A stretch of DNA of 64,000 nucleotides from Sipunculus nudus (taxonomy: Eukaryota > Annelida > Sipuncula > Golfingiida > Sipunculidae): assembly GCA_026874595.1 (NCBI GenBank), contig CM049312.1, forward strand, positions 63,518,929-63,582,928, in the 5' to 3' direction. The position numbers and the translations under genes were made by a program. Positions 24,301 through 35,354 of this stretch are shown here, in pieces. Every line of letters starts with the position of its first letter. The stretch's first letter is position 1. The notes under the pieces are model-generated. The model saw nothing but the letters and a program-made list of their open reading frames with translations, was not told where the DNA came from and searched no databases.

Positions 24301-26939
24301 ACACCATAACTGAATGGACTAAACAATCAAGAACGGACTCTCATGAAAATTTTGGGAATGAAGAATCGGTCACATGTGGAACTGGAACATGATCCGGATT
24401 CGGGAACAGCATCAAGGAATACTCACAAATGTAAAATCGCTTATGCATGAATGAACCTGGGAATATGGGATAAGTGAATGGAATCCTGGGTTGGGGAGTA
24501 TTCCAAAAAAGGGACTCCCCGCATGGCGGAGGCTTGCATTCCTTAAATTGCAGATTTCTAGTATATGTATTTAATTCTGTTTTTGTTTTTAATTCAACCT
24601 TCTCGGCACAAATTGAAAAAAATACAGTAAAATTTAAGACCAGCCATTCATGTGTTAATTTCATGTTTGGTAATGTATGTTTTTTTCCAGTGCAGTTTGA
24701 TATTTAATGTAACCGGACTTGCTTAGATAGGCTCTTTCTCGTAAACGGACATTTTACTTCTGTACTTTTGTATTGAGGCAGGGTGGAGTAACGAATGTGT
24801 TGACCGGATATTTGTTAGACATTTAACCTTATAATCGAACCCCAAATGCATCTATATATCCATGATTTCGTTGGGATAATATTATCTAGTGGACACGTCC
24901 TATCTAACTATCATAGTCCTATCATTTTGTCAATGAGTATAGGCATGCGTGTTGTGTATGGGTGTTTGCGTTTATTGTTTGTGTGTAGATGGTTACACAA
25001 GGGCTTAACTGACTTAAATGTTTAAAGCCAGTTGTTAACCGGTCAAGATTTTTTTTGGTAGAATTTATGTGATTAATGCTTATTCTGACTATATATTAAT
25101 ATAATCATAGATATTCCTTTCAGGAAATTGTTTTATAACGCGTCGCTGTGTGCGAACCCGTTTACCGACAAGCTGTTAGTAAAAATGGAACATACACCAA
25201 TATTTACAACCAGAAAAAAAAGATTTCACGTATCTCAAGATGTCACGTTGGTTGCATATATGAGCGGAAGTTGAGAGGTCAGTAGTTGTATTACGCCCTT
25301 TATAAAACTCTGGTCCTTCTGACTTTTCACAAGATGCCCTCGTCCATGTGTTTGTATTATGATGTCGCCCCCGCCCACCATATTTTAAACGCACGTGGAT
25401 AAAAACGAAAAGATCATAGTGTGTGATGGGATGTCCGTTTTCTGTAATATTTTTACAAAAGGTTCAAGGGATTATCTTTAGTTAATAGACGTCAGATAAA
25501 CGAATAGGCCCCTTTAAGCTTTGGCAACAAGTTTACATGACATGCCTATAATAACCCCCAAGTTTGTTGAAAAGACTGCAACAGGGACACATTTAAAGAG
25601 GACACTTGTAATAAAATTACCGTGAACGACATACCTGCCCGATACATACAAAGTACTACTGTGTATATGTTCTGCACACTGAAAGCGACTGGTGCAAGTT
25701 TATTTTCATTTATGTGGGGAAGTAAGCATAATATATTTTGACATATACCATTATATTTTAAAGATTAAAACACGATATGTCATGTATATACTAGTACCTC
25801 ATGCCTGTTATTTGAACAGGTCCCTTAGATTAGAACTCCACAATTTGCAAGAGATACTATATGTCAGTCGCTGTTAACTGATTTGATTGTAGGCAACTTT
25901 ACTCAAAATGTTAGGTGAAGGAAAGGTTTTGATGATATTTTAAATTTAGGTAACACCGGAGAGACAATCCAGTTAACTTTGTAGGTAATCTTGATCACCT
26001 TAATGTTTTCTTCGAAGAATTCTTTAACATAGAGTAATAGAGACCGTTAACAGTTACAAGTGCATTAGAAGTAACTTTTTGTGTCACTTCCGAATTTGGT
26101 GTAAGTTGACACTGTTGGCAGTTACACAATAAATGTCACCTTTTTACTGGTTGGCACAGTCATCTCGGATTCAATCATTGACTCGGAATGGTGATACACA
26201 TTTGTCTTGGCTTTGATTAATGTTTAATGTATTTCTAGTGTTTATGAACCACATATCAAAATTTGATTAGGATCTTGGTAATATTATTGATTTGCTGTAG
26301 AGCTTTCCAGTTTAATTCATTTAACCAAAATTGAATTCATTTATATAATGTGTTGAGACTTGAAACAAATTAAGAGCTCAAACCAACCTCTAACCGAGTT
26401 GCTGTATTTGTCATTAGGAAATGGCGTTTAAACACAAAAATAATTGCAAAGTAATTGTGATTACTTCAAGAAGTAATTGTAATTGTAATCGATTACTTTT
26501 CTGAGACCACAAAAGTAATTGTAATTGTAATCGATTACTTTTAAAAGTAATTGTATTTGTAATCGATTACTCTAAAAGTATTTGGAATCAACTCTGCAAA
26601 GCAGTCTAAGAGTCCAACACACACGTTAAGAAGCATATATATATACACATGCATACAAACATAGCAAAGGGCAAAATGCAGGCCGTATCGAAAGTGATTA
26701 GACAAGACGACCGGTTGTGATATTGGTAAACATGAAGTTTGCGCGTCAGTGGATCTTCAGATGACGTTATTGATAACATGTTTAAGCAGGGACTTAGGCA
26801 AATAGGCTGATAATGAACACAGTGACTTGACCGATACAAACTGAGGTCAACACTCACCATACCACTCCGTGCCGGCCATGCAACCAACCACAAACCACGC
26901 CAGTGCAAAGGACCGCACGGTCACCGTGACTGTCGCCAT
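14138..26939 (-). CDS. SUEL-type lectin-CUB single-pass membrane protein, six exons (complete)
   Basis: Predicted type I cell-surface protein of 399 aa, rebuilt from minus-strand exons 26939-26858, 24039-23719, 21953-21600, 17144-17079, 16859-16794 and 14448-14138 (1200 coding bases including stop). Order: signal peptide (about 1-22), SUEL/Gal-lectin-like domain with eight Cys (about 38-134), CUB domain with four Cys (about 139-252), two 22-residue Thr/Pro units, a Ser/Thr-rich stalk (298-330), a transmembrane helix (about 331-355) followed by KSRK, and a 44-residue tail with two Tyr. Every intron is GT-AG and phase 1. The ATG context is gccATGG. SUEL domains bind sugars and CUB domains bind proteins, so an adhesion or recognition receptor is likely; the ligand is unknown. 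Usual galactose-contact motifs (YGR, DPC) are not seen. I do not know a named orthologue. Confidence is high for the architecture and moderate for lectin activity. Confidence 0.8.
14449..16793 (-). other. Intron 5 of the lectin/CUB gene
   Basis: GTATTC donor at 16793 and TTCCAG acceptor at 14449. Contains (TA)n at 16123-16198 and no coding segment that I can recognise. Confidence 0.7.
16123..16198. repeat. (TA)n microsatellite
   Basis: Nearly pure TA with one GTG interruption, in intron 5 of the lectin/CUB gene. Confidence 0.95.
16794..16859 (-). CDS. Lectin/CUB gene exon 5: stalk repeat, copy 2
   Basis: A 66-bp exon with a TTTTCCAG acceptor and GTATTC donor. It encodes TKGYIPDMATRPDMTTGHAN plus a Thr and is the tandem duplicate of exon 4, with starts 285 bp apart. 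Phase 1-1, so copies can be added or lost without a frameshift. Confidence 0.75.
17079..17144 (-). CDS. Lectin/CUB gene exon 4: stalk repeat, copy 1
   Basis: A 66-bp exon between a TTTTTTAG acceptor and a GTATTC donor. It encodes TKGDLPDMTTRPDMTTGQAN plus a Thr, itself an internal repeat of PDMTT. It differs from exon 5 at 5 of 66 bases, of which four change the residue. Phase 1-1. Confidence 0.75.
18243..18299. repeat. (TA)n microsatellite
   Basis: Pure TA run, directly visible. Confidence 0.95.
21028..21545 (+). repeat. LTR-like interspersed repeat, copy 1
   Basis: Shares long blocks with the reverse complement of 54332-54830, for example 'gtcttcagtttgcctttggg', 'agaacttcacttttggatta' and 'tgctcgtcacgact'. 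The far end reads towards 'cgtaacaa', the inverse of 'ttgttacgg' in the other copy. TG...CA-type ends, an AATAAA-like stretch and two isolated copies suggest solo LTRs. No gag or pol is present. Confidence 0.55.
21600..21953 (-). CDS. Lectin/CUB gene exon 3: CUB domain
   Basis: The acceptor is TTTTGCAG and the donor GTAGGT. It encodes a full CUB domain: a CASST start, TPKYPHGYPNHLNC, CDKDYLVLED, SRHC, and SSDGT...AGFSLYFE. Four Cys make the two usual disulfides. The Asp residues in CDKDYL and SSDGT fit the calcium site seen in many CUB domains. The exon is 354 bp and phase 1-1. Confidence 0.85.
22165..22925. repeat. Degenerate tandem repeat (about 340-380 bp unit)
   Basis: The sequence around 'ccgttccaaagaagtgattttt' (22180) recurs near 22510 and 22890, and 'tgagtaagaaagcga' recurs at 22329 and 22719. 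This is about two diverged units. It lies in intron 2 of the lectin/CUB gene and has no exon within the unit. Confidence 0.65.
23719..24039 (-). CDS. Lectin/CUB gene exon 2: SUEL/Gal-lectin-like domain
   Basis: The acceptor follows a pyrimidine tract (TTCTTCATAG) and the donor is GTAAGT. The exon encodes one domain: a C..LEL.C start, ECRAKDDSRC, KLCIWKKSRCSIP, GGLCSG and a C-terminal NFQC. That is eight Cys in the SUEL spacing. 'MGYPN' stands where YGR is usual and 'GGLC' where DPC is usual, so sugar binding may be altered. The exon is 321 bp and phase 1-1. Confidence 0.75.
24189..24208. repeat. C20 homopolymer
   Basis: Uninterrupted C run followed by a short CA tract, in intron 1 of the lectin/CUB gene. 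Confidence 0.95.
24340..24600 (+). repeat. Interspersed repeat (family also at 7580 and 35355)
   Basis: The blocks 'agcatcaaggaatactcacaaatg', 'gaatatgggataagtgaatg' and 'attgcagatttctagt' match 35355-35545, and the 3' blocks match 7580-7705. No coding content. Confidence 0.6.
25441..25520. repeat. Short interspersed repeat, inverted copy at 29556
   Basis: The reverse complement (taaaggggcctatt, tatctgacgtctat, ctaaagataatccc) matches 29556-29635 with about 75-80% identity by eye. Family not recognised. Confidence 0.5.
26430..26580. repeat. Palindromic GTAATCGATTAC tandem repeat
   Basis: 'tgtaatcgattact' occurs three times, interleaved with 'aagtaattgtaattg'. The 12-bp core GTAATCGATTAC is a perfect palindrome. 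It lies in intron 1 of the lectin/CUB gene, about 280 bp from exon 1. It could be a transposon remnant. Confidence 0.75.
26858..26939 (-). CDS. Lectin/CUB gene exon 1: signal peptide
   Basis: ATG at 26939-26937 in a strong context, encoding a hydrophobic leader (FALAWFVVGCMAG). The exon ends in phase 1 before a consensus GTGAGT donor. The last base G joins CA of exon 2 to give Ala28. Confidence 0.8.
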
Positions 26940-26989
26940 GGCAGTTACGTCTCTCACTGGTGAGCGCTCACGTCAAACAGACAACTAAG

Positions 26990-27002
26990 ACCCCTTATGC
27001 GC
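26990..27002 (-). promoter_or_regulatory. Weak promoter candidate of the lectin/CUB gene
   Basis: On the minus strand 'gcgcataagggg' lies about 55 bp upstream of the start codon. It is a poor TATA-like match. No better element was seen between the ATG and MITE copy B. Confidence 0.2.
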
Positions 27003-27424
27003 GGGCTAAGGACTCTTCGTATGAAGGAAGTAAAAAAATCCAGGTAAACAAATCATAATGATAAACCATTGCGCTCGCCAAGGAGCTACTGTATGAGTTA
27101 CATAAAAGTCAGGGTCAAAGGGCGGGTATTTACGCTGTATCCCGAGGGTACCTATATGTACGTAATAACATATGTGCGTAAAGCGCCACATACTGATACA
27201 CAAGCTCTATATTTCTTGTCACGATATACAGTACTTTTGGTATATTTGCTGCATACTAGTTGATAAGGTAAGATACGTGATCGACCCCCACAAACGCATT
27301 TCGTGTGACGTTGGTATTATAGACAAGGGTTTCTTCCTGTATTTGCGACTAACATGTGACGAGCACAATGTGAATGTCCAAAGGGGCCGTAACTGGTGAC
27401 ATGGAACCCCCTTTATGTCAACTG

Positions 27425-27767
27425 CCCTTAGGCCAAAATAAAAAAAAAAGGTATGGTTCTCAGGCACTTTTTTTCAGAAATCAATGCGGGCGGGCGCTTT
27501 TTTTATTTTAATTTTTTTTTGCATGTTTCGATAAAAATGTCAAATAAGGGAAAAGCATGAAAATAACAGTTTTATTTTGCTAAATAAGTAAAAGCACTAC
27601 AAAACAAAGGAAATTGTATGGTTTTATCTTCTTGAAAGAAATGTCGGAGCAGCTCAAAATTGGAAAGTTTTTATTGAAAATCAAAATAAAAAAATTTAAT
27701 GCGGGGGTTTAAAATTGATGCGGGCGGTGCCAGAGAACCATACCTTTAATTTTTTTGGGCCTTAGGG
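27425..27767 (+). mobile_element. MITE copy B (reference copy of the family)
   Basis: The inverted ends are clear: 'ggtatggttctcaggcac' at the left and 'gtgccagagaaccatacc' at the right, with outer 'cccttaggcc' and 'gggccttagggg'. Inside each end is 'gcgggcgg'. The centre shares 'tgtttcgataaaaatgtca' and 'gctaaa(c/t)a(g/a)gtaaaa' with copies C and D. It is 343 bp without an ORF. It sits about 490 bp upstream of the lectin/CUB start codon. Confidence 0.8.
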
Positions 27768-28889
27768 GTCAGAGATTCAGAGACAACGAGGCAGGAACGG
27801 TGCTTTTGCAATTCCCTGACAGAGGCCCCGCAAAATAGTTTCGTGCTTTAATTCGACTCCAAAGGCAGAGTTCCTTTGGGGAGTGATTTTTTAAATCTAA
27901 ATATAAATAAATACACAAGGGATATACAAAGGAGAACTGTTAGGCTTGCAATGCTCATTAATTCTAATAATTCTAATGTTACCATTTTATTCAACTACAG
28001 TGTGTCCCATGACAACCACCCTTTTATATGTATATAACTTAGGCTTTTAAGACACAGCAAAAAAAATTGCTAGATACATCTCAAATTATATACTCTGAGG
28101 CCACACAGTTATAAATAATTGTTATACTAAATCTCATTGCTCTACTTTTTCCACGGATCTTTTTATATGTGTGTCAATGAGAACTATTTAAAGAATTCCT
28201 ACAAATAGCCAACATTTCACGTTTTTGCTCTAAACCAGAACGTTTAAAGAGCCTTCTCGATAAAATTATTTTTTCCCAGAGCCCGTAGAACCACTTTGAC
28301 CTTGATTTGGCCTGACGGCCTTAACCCTAGGTATGGCTCTGTGTGTATATTGTGTGTATTGTTCAGGCAAATACCGGTGTGTCTATTTGATCAATTTATC
28401 AAGCCCCATTCAATCCTAATGTTATCGTTTCCGCTCATAAACCGCTGTTCACACGCATGGTGAACCTAGTTTATGCAAATTATCTTTGCATTTGTGAACA
28501 GCATGAACGGCCATGGGGAAATCCCTGCACACGTTAATACAAACAAATCACGCGAGACCGCTGTTATTTATACATTATACTCCCCCCCTGCCAAGCTTAT
28601 AAAGACCTTGATATCTCTTTCTCGTGATCAGATAATTTGTTTCTATTTTAAACAAAGCTCGTCTCCGTGATTTACCATGCGTACTTCACTACATTACTAT
28701 AAACGCATGAACGGTTACTTGTATATCAATAGTTGGGAGATATTTAAAGTTATATAAAAACCATTGATGGTAGGCATTATACCTTATGACTCCTCCATTG
28801 TTGATTCCACTTAGTGTTTGTAACAAATATATATCTAAATGGTTAACGGCACAGTTAATATTTATTAATGCATTGACTTTATATGAAGG

Positions 28890-29065
28890 TTGCCTCCTTT
28901 CCATCGGAGCGGGTCGTTCACCGGGCGGGTAGAACCTTTCCATTGAAGCGATCTTTTTTCTGTTATGCGGCGGCGATGCTTTGGCGGGCAGGATCGCTCC
29001 AACGTTCTATCATTGTAGTTTTTTTCCATTGACGCGGGTTTTCCGCGCGGAATTCCGCGTGGGTT
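28890..29065. repeat. GC-rich patch with TTTCCATTGACGCGG-type repeats
   Basis: 'cctttccatcggagcgggtc' (28895), 'cctttccattgaagcgatc' (28935) and 'tttttccattgacgcgggtt' (29021) are three diverged direct copies, and 'ggatcgctcc' at 28991 is an inverted partial copy. It stands out from AT-rich surroundings. Function unknown. Confidence 0.5.
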
Positions 29066-29555
29066 ACATACAGGGACGGATTTATTGGGGTAGAGGGCCT
29101 TAAATTCATGAGAAATAGAAAAGTGCTCTGAAACTTCCAAAGATCGCATCATATTGCACCATAAGTTTAATAAAAAGTTTCCTACACCATTGGAAGGGGA
29201 TACCCCTTCTAACCCTCCCCTTCCTAGGATAGACCTAGTATATAACAATCAATTTTATTAAGGATAGGATACAGCATAGGATATATGATTGCCTATGAAC
29301 AATATTCACCAAACCTTCCCCATACATTCCAGTGTGAACTTTGTAACTGAGGGAGAGGAGGGAATTTATTGAGGAATTAATTCTAGAAATTTATTTATGA
29401 AAATGGACAGGTGTAGCATTATACCCGCTGTAATTTATGGGTGTTCAAGTTTTGGTAAACTTAAATAAACTATCACAGCACTGTGATCTGTGTTAGTGGC
29501 TCCACTAAAAGCACGGTCTGAAGTCCAAGTGTTTAATGTTCCATGCCAAGAGTTC

Positions 29556-29635
29556 TTAAAGGGGCCTATATTGATATCTGACATCTATAAACTAAAGACA
29601 ATCCCCTGTACCTTTTTATAAACATAGGCCAGAAA
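29556..29635. repeat. Short interspersed repeat, inverted copy of 25441-25520
   Basis: Shares taaaggggcctat, tatctgac and ctaaagacaatccc with the reverse complement of the other copy. Confidence 0.5.
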
Positions 29636-31027
29636 ACTCGAACCCGTTGCACACAGGCTGTTCGTTTTGCTTATATCACCGTATTAATAACCTTTGGGAT
29701 GCAAATTGACCAACACACATTCAATTAAAAAATATTTGGCGGCATGTCTTCCAAAGGCAGGTGAACCAGAGTTTTGTGAAGAGGCCGTTTTGCAACCAGG
29801 GACCGTTCATCTTCAGCACAAATGCAACCAACCACTTTAGGTTGTATTATTTTTTTTTCTGTTTGTCAACATTGGCGGATGTAGCATGCTTACTAACAGA
29901 TAATTATAAACACGCCCTTATATCTATCAGATAGGCGTTATAAGAAATTTTTATAACGGGAATTACTTGCTGTCCATTGATATCTATGCAAAGAAGGCAA
30001 GAAATCACATTTTTTTACAGAAAAAAATATATGAATAGCTGGCTTTAAAATTTGTTTTACAAAAGATAAATAAACAGCAGTGGGCCTCAGCAACAGGTGG
30101 CAGCGACAGATGTCAGTCGTCTACTTAGTGTCCTTAACAAGTGCTTCCTTTAGTTCACAGTTTCCAGCAGCAAGCCCGCAGGAGTAACAGATGCTTCACT
30201 TCACTCCCATTAACAGCCCTGCCGTTTACTGTTGACCTTTGACCTCACAGCAGCCAGTATTTACCTTTCATATGGGAGACTTGTTTAAAACTAGGAAGAG
30301 GTGTGAAAAGCTGTTTACGTAATCTTGTAACAGCCTGGTTAGTAAAGTATAGGCGTTTGAAGTTTACCAGTCATTCCAGCCTGCTGCGACTTATCTCCCA
30401 ATGTCAACTTTGAGGATTTCCAGCCTTCTTGAACAAACCGTACTGTTTACATAGCGTTATCTTTTTTATTGTTTTTCGTGTGGAAATAAGACCAGTTGTA
30501 CAGACGGGCAAATAAATATTTTATCGAACAAAGCTGTTGTTGTATTTCAGTGTAAACCCAAGTTGAAGGTTCCGATGGAAATGGGGTATTTATCAGATTA
30601 TCAGATTATCCTATCAGCAGTTTTGTAATTAGCGCAACTTTAGAACATGATTAGAATATAATTAGAAGGCACCGGGAAGACTGTGGTTAGTACATATAAA
30701 CAGTTTTAATACAACTATATTTTGCTTAATGACTTAAACTTACCAATTTATCAACAGAAGTTGTTTTTTCCACAAACAAAGTATGAAATAATTTTGGACA
30801 CTTAGACCAAGACAGACCGTTGGAACAAACCTTTTGACAATATAAAAGTTTGTATATGTTTGTTACTTAAACTGCCATCTTGCAGGATTTTTGGTAACTA
30901 AATCAAGTAAATTAAATCGTCATGCAACTCAAGACCAACTGTGACAGTTTCGTTGAAAGAAATTTTTTTATTAGCTGGAAAGCTTTCTAGTCTTAAACGT
31001 GTATGCCTGTTTCTTACCTATATTTTT

Positions 31028-31030
<3 letters not shown>

Positions 31031-31097
<67 letters not shown>
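31031..31097. repeat. (TC)n microsatellite
   Basis: TC units with one G interruption near 31070. Confidence 0.95.
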
Positions 31098-31101
<4 letters not shown>

Positions 31102-32867
31102 AAGATATATGAAAAGAGTTATGGTGTATTTTGTATATTAGTGTGTCTTAATAAAGAATCTTTATACTACTAAAACTGTCTGTATGTTTGTTTATTTGTC
31201 CAAGAAATTCCCCAGAAACAGGCCATTGACAGTGGGCCACTTTTGCTATCAGCGTCACTCATATGCCATAGCTTACAGAATGCACAACAACATGGCCCTT
31301 CCGTTTCCACAAAATTGAGTTCCAACCAGCATCACATCACAGGTCTGTCGATCAACATAACACCGGTCTCGCCATTGCTGTCCTTCACTTTGGCCCCTAT
31401 CACAAAGACATATAGAAATTGGTTCCGTATCGACCACCAGATGTCGCCACCATACGGGTCTCGCCACACAATATGGGCATTAAAATATTCGGCAAGAGGA
31501 CCCAACAGGGCTCTAGTTCCTATCAATGGCGTATCCAAGATTTGAAAATAGAGGGGGCGCAGCCGCAAAGTCAGAAAGAGGGTTTTTTTGCACATTTTCT
31601 GCGTTTTGAGACATGCCATATATATTTATATTTTAAATTTCATTCAGCTTATACTGAGTTAAACACACTGCGTGGCAGTAAAATGGTCTAAAATTAAATA
31701 TATCAAATATTGTTAGTTCGTGCATTATTATTATGAATGGTATCTCATTCAAGTTGTTAATCATGTTAACTGTTGGGCCTTCAGCATTATGTAATGCATC
31801 ATTTGAACAACAGAAAAATACCTGCATCGATAAATGTAGTGTTGTAAATTTTTAATTTTAATTTCAAAGTAAATAATGGTGAGCACACATGTACATGAAC
31901 TGAAATGGATTAATAATGGAACCATTATATGTAACTGAATCTGTCTAAAGTACCCGCATCTTTTTTTTGTGAAGCGTCTGATAATGAATTTAATTATACA
32001 GGTCCTTTTTGAATTAATGATTTTTGTATCAATTCAGTTATATCCAGTGCAGGGTATTGCATGTTGCAACTGGTAGTCGGTGTTATATTGCTTTCCAATG
32101 TTGCAGATATCAGAGAGCCGGTTGAAAGCTGAAACTGAAGAATGCGTATGATTTGACATTACCCAAAACTGGACAATAAATGCTAACACCTTATTCTGAA
32201 TGTGCACTTCGTTTTATTAGCATTCCAAATCTCAACAAGACTTTTATAAAAATAAAACTGAGCCTCCTCCTCCCCCCCCCCCCCCCCGAATAATATGATG
32301 AAAAACATAAGGAGTACCAGTATTTCTCAGTACAGTTAGTATATTCTCCTGTACAGGAATTTAATAGACTACAAACTCCCCGTATCAACCCCATAATATA
32401 TATTTGTACCCCATGGTGAGTTTGTCGAGTCGAGTCCACTCGGTATGAGTGTAGTACATTTGCCTTTTATATTGTGTATTTTTATATCATATGTGTATAC
32501 ATCTGAAATGTTCACTTTACCCAGGACCCCATTAAAAATCAGCATACTATGCTGAATTGGCATCCTGGTAAAATTATCTTTATAATAAATAATAAAATAA
32601 AGAAACAAAAACAAATCTCTTTCCCCCGTTATGTCCCAGCACTGCACGTGTACCACGACTAATCCTATTGTGCCCCCGAGGACAATAGCATCAGTGTCAG
32701 TCTTTAACTTGCTCTCACTTATACACACAAATCATAATCTCGTAATCTCGTAATGTCTCGCCTTTTCAAACCACGCCGTTAGCTTCATTCTAACAACATT
32801 CACTTCATGAGCGGGTCGCATCCCGTGAAACAGTACATTGCGAATTTACCGTGTTGTTTTTCATCAG

Positions 32868-32873
<6 letters not shown>

Positions 32874-32908
<35 letters not shown>
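32874..32908. repeat. (TA)n microsatellite
   Basis: Pure TA run, directly visible. Confidence 0.95.
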
Positions 32909-32911
<3 letters not shown>

Positions 32912-33424
32912 AAACAGATTTTAATCTGTAAAACCTCTGTGATAATTTTTTTTTCAGTTTGAGAGCTGGGTATCACGAGGTCGTGGAAACGGGTGCGTCA
33001 TGTCTCATTATGAGTAATTTTGATATGTTATTGATGTCTGAAAGGCTTCTTTTTATTGATATTTGGGGAACTTTTCAACACTCTTGTATATTTTGTAAAT
33101 AACTCGTATTTTAACTGATTGCAATATGAGCCTATTTTAATGACAATGTTGAAGGTTCTGATACATGCTGAGCACGGGTGATATATAAATGTCACTTACC
33201 CCTAGTACGTCACGATATCGCTGTCACGGCTCAGATGGGTCGTCCGCTCACTATCAACCTCGGTGATCCTTCTGATCTCCCAGTCAATCTTGCCGCTTCT
33301 TCTAGCTTCCGGCCTACTGCGCATGTGTGCACATGCATTGACCTCTGACCCCAGGTCAACTCCTCAACAACAACATGACATTAATTTAAATATCAAAATG
33401 TGGGAGGATAAAAATTGGTATGTC

Positions 33425-33965
33425 CCCAATGGTTAAACCAGAGCACTGCAAACGTGCATAATACGCCCGTCTTATGTCTCGTGACCTCTGACTTCACTGA
33501 ATATGCATGAAATCTGCTGAGGAATTTAATTAAGGGTGAGAAACTCTATTGGTAAATATGAATAAAGAGTTTCTTTAAACTCCATAGGATATTTGTTAAG
33601 TCACCACGGTGCCTCCAAAGTGCGGTGACCTCTGATCTCATAATATATGCGTGGACTTTGCTGGAAATCGAACTTAGGCGAGATATTTTATTGATTAACA
33701 TTTCTGATGATTTTTATCAAACCTTTTCATATTTTTCGTAAATTATCGCGGCGACACTACAAAGTAGCCTAGTGACCCCTGACCTCAATAATTTTGCATA
33801 GATTTTGCCCATAATCGAACTATGGCGAGATAATCTCTTGGTAAATAGTTATGGTGAGTTTGGTGAAAATCCATCAGAGCCCCAGTAAGTTATCGCGGCG
33901 ACAGTAAAGATGAACGGACAGACGGCGGGTAAACCATAATACTACCATCATATGACGGGCTTATA
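33425..33965 (-). repeat. Interspersed repeat with GTCGCCGCGATAA sub-repeats, second copy
   Basis: The reverse complement of the element at 6095-6625. 'ttatcgcggcgac' occurs at about 33744 and 33891, the 'catatgacggg' end is at 33950 and the 'cgtgcataatacgcccgtctta' end at 33453. Same order and spacing of sub-repeats as the first copy. Confidence 0.7.
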
Positions 33966-35354
33966 AAAAGTGAATTGGGGACAGGGGGCTGCCCGCAAAA
34001 ATTGCGCCCATGCAAAAACACCAAAGTAACTGGTGCCGCCATCTGGTGCCGTAAACAACCAATACAAACTCAAGCCTGCTGTCGCTTAAATGATCCGGCT
34101 TGGTGACACCGATAGTACCTTCGAGAAAAGTATGGTGTTCTAAAAAATATGCAAGCTACACCTAGACCGCCATATATAGCGCCCTATGAGTGTAAGTGTT
34201 CTCTGAGTGATTTATATATATATATATATTTTTTAAATTATTGATATGCGTGCCTTTGAATGAAGTCTTAAAAATTGTTCAAATATTTGCCACTGTGTAT
34301 TTTCTCCCGTGCCAAAAATGGGTTATGCTTTTAATAAAGTATGTTGTATGTTAGCGCAAAATTAAGTGAAATTAAAAACAAATAGATCTAAATTGAACCG
34401 AGAAAAAATACAATTTTTTCAGCATTTGGCTTTGCTCGAATAATCCATATATCAAAATTTCGATTTTCTTGACCTTTGTTAATTATTATTGGCCCCGAAC
34501 TTCATTTACATCGACCTTTAGCGTTTAGCTACGTCCTGGGGTTAGCAGTCTGCTAAACTTTACGGATGACCAAAATAAGATTTGGATACAATACTGTAGA
34601 CCGAATCTGACATCTTGTGACCGAGCCAAATATTATACAGCAATTTTTATCAAAATGTTTTTTTTTTTCTCTCATTACCAACGAATATATTTCAGTGGGG
34701 GGGGGGGGGTAGGGTGATAGTTTATGACATATCGTGTTTAGGGCCTCAGTACGCGCTGAACTTTTGTTTACAGAGTCAGTCTTCATTTTATGCGTGTTTC
34801 ATAATTAAAGACTGCAGTATGCATGATTATAAAGCTTATTGCAATTTAAATGAAAGAATTGTTTCGGGTACTTCTGCTTTTTTACGCTTTTTTTCCCGCT
34901 GTATTTACATATAAGCGGAGCACTTGATAAATGCCGAATAGATGGAAAACAAGTATGATATGTCACTCCAGGGCTATTTGGCATTCAATGTGACTCAACG
35001 AATAAAGGGCTAGGTGATTGTCGGTGTGTCGGAGGGTCCGCGCTTTGCATGCCATATCGTCTACAGTATGTTAATATATCTATAGAGGAATCGATGCGAA
35101 TATATATATAAATACCGTTGATACAGTCTATGATTGTCCGCGTGCTGTGCCGGCGTATGGACGAGACACATTAACAACCAAACTATATTTGTTTTATTTT
35201 TGGGTTTTTTGGATGTTACGTATTGCCTCCTTCGGGCGGGTATGCTTTTATCCCCGTTCTTGCGTGTGATTGTGTGTAGCTGTGTTTGTTCACAACATAC
35301 CAAATACAGTCATAAACGACACCTAATCAAATTTTCAGGGCGTTTCAGGAATTT

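Noticed and set aside
28865-29248. 127-codon minus-strand frame
   Set aside because: Arg/Lys/Pro-rich sequence from a GC-rich repeat patch, with no domain or splice support.
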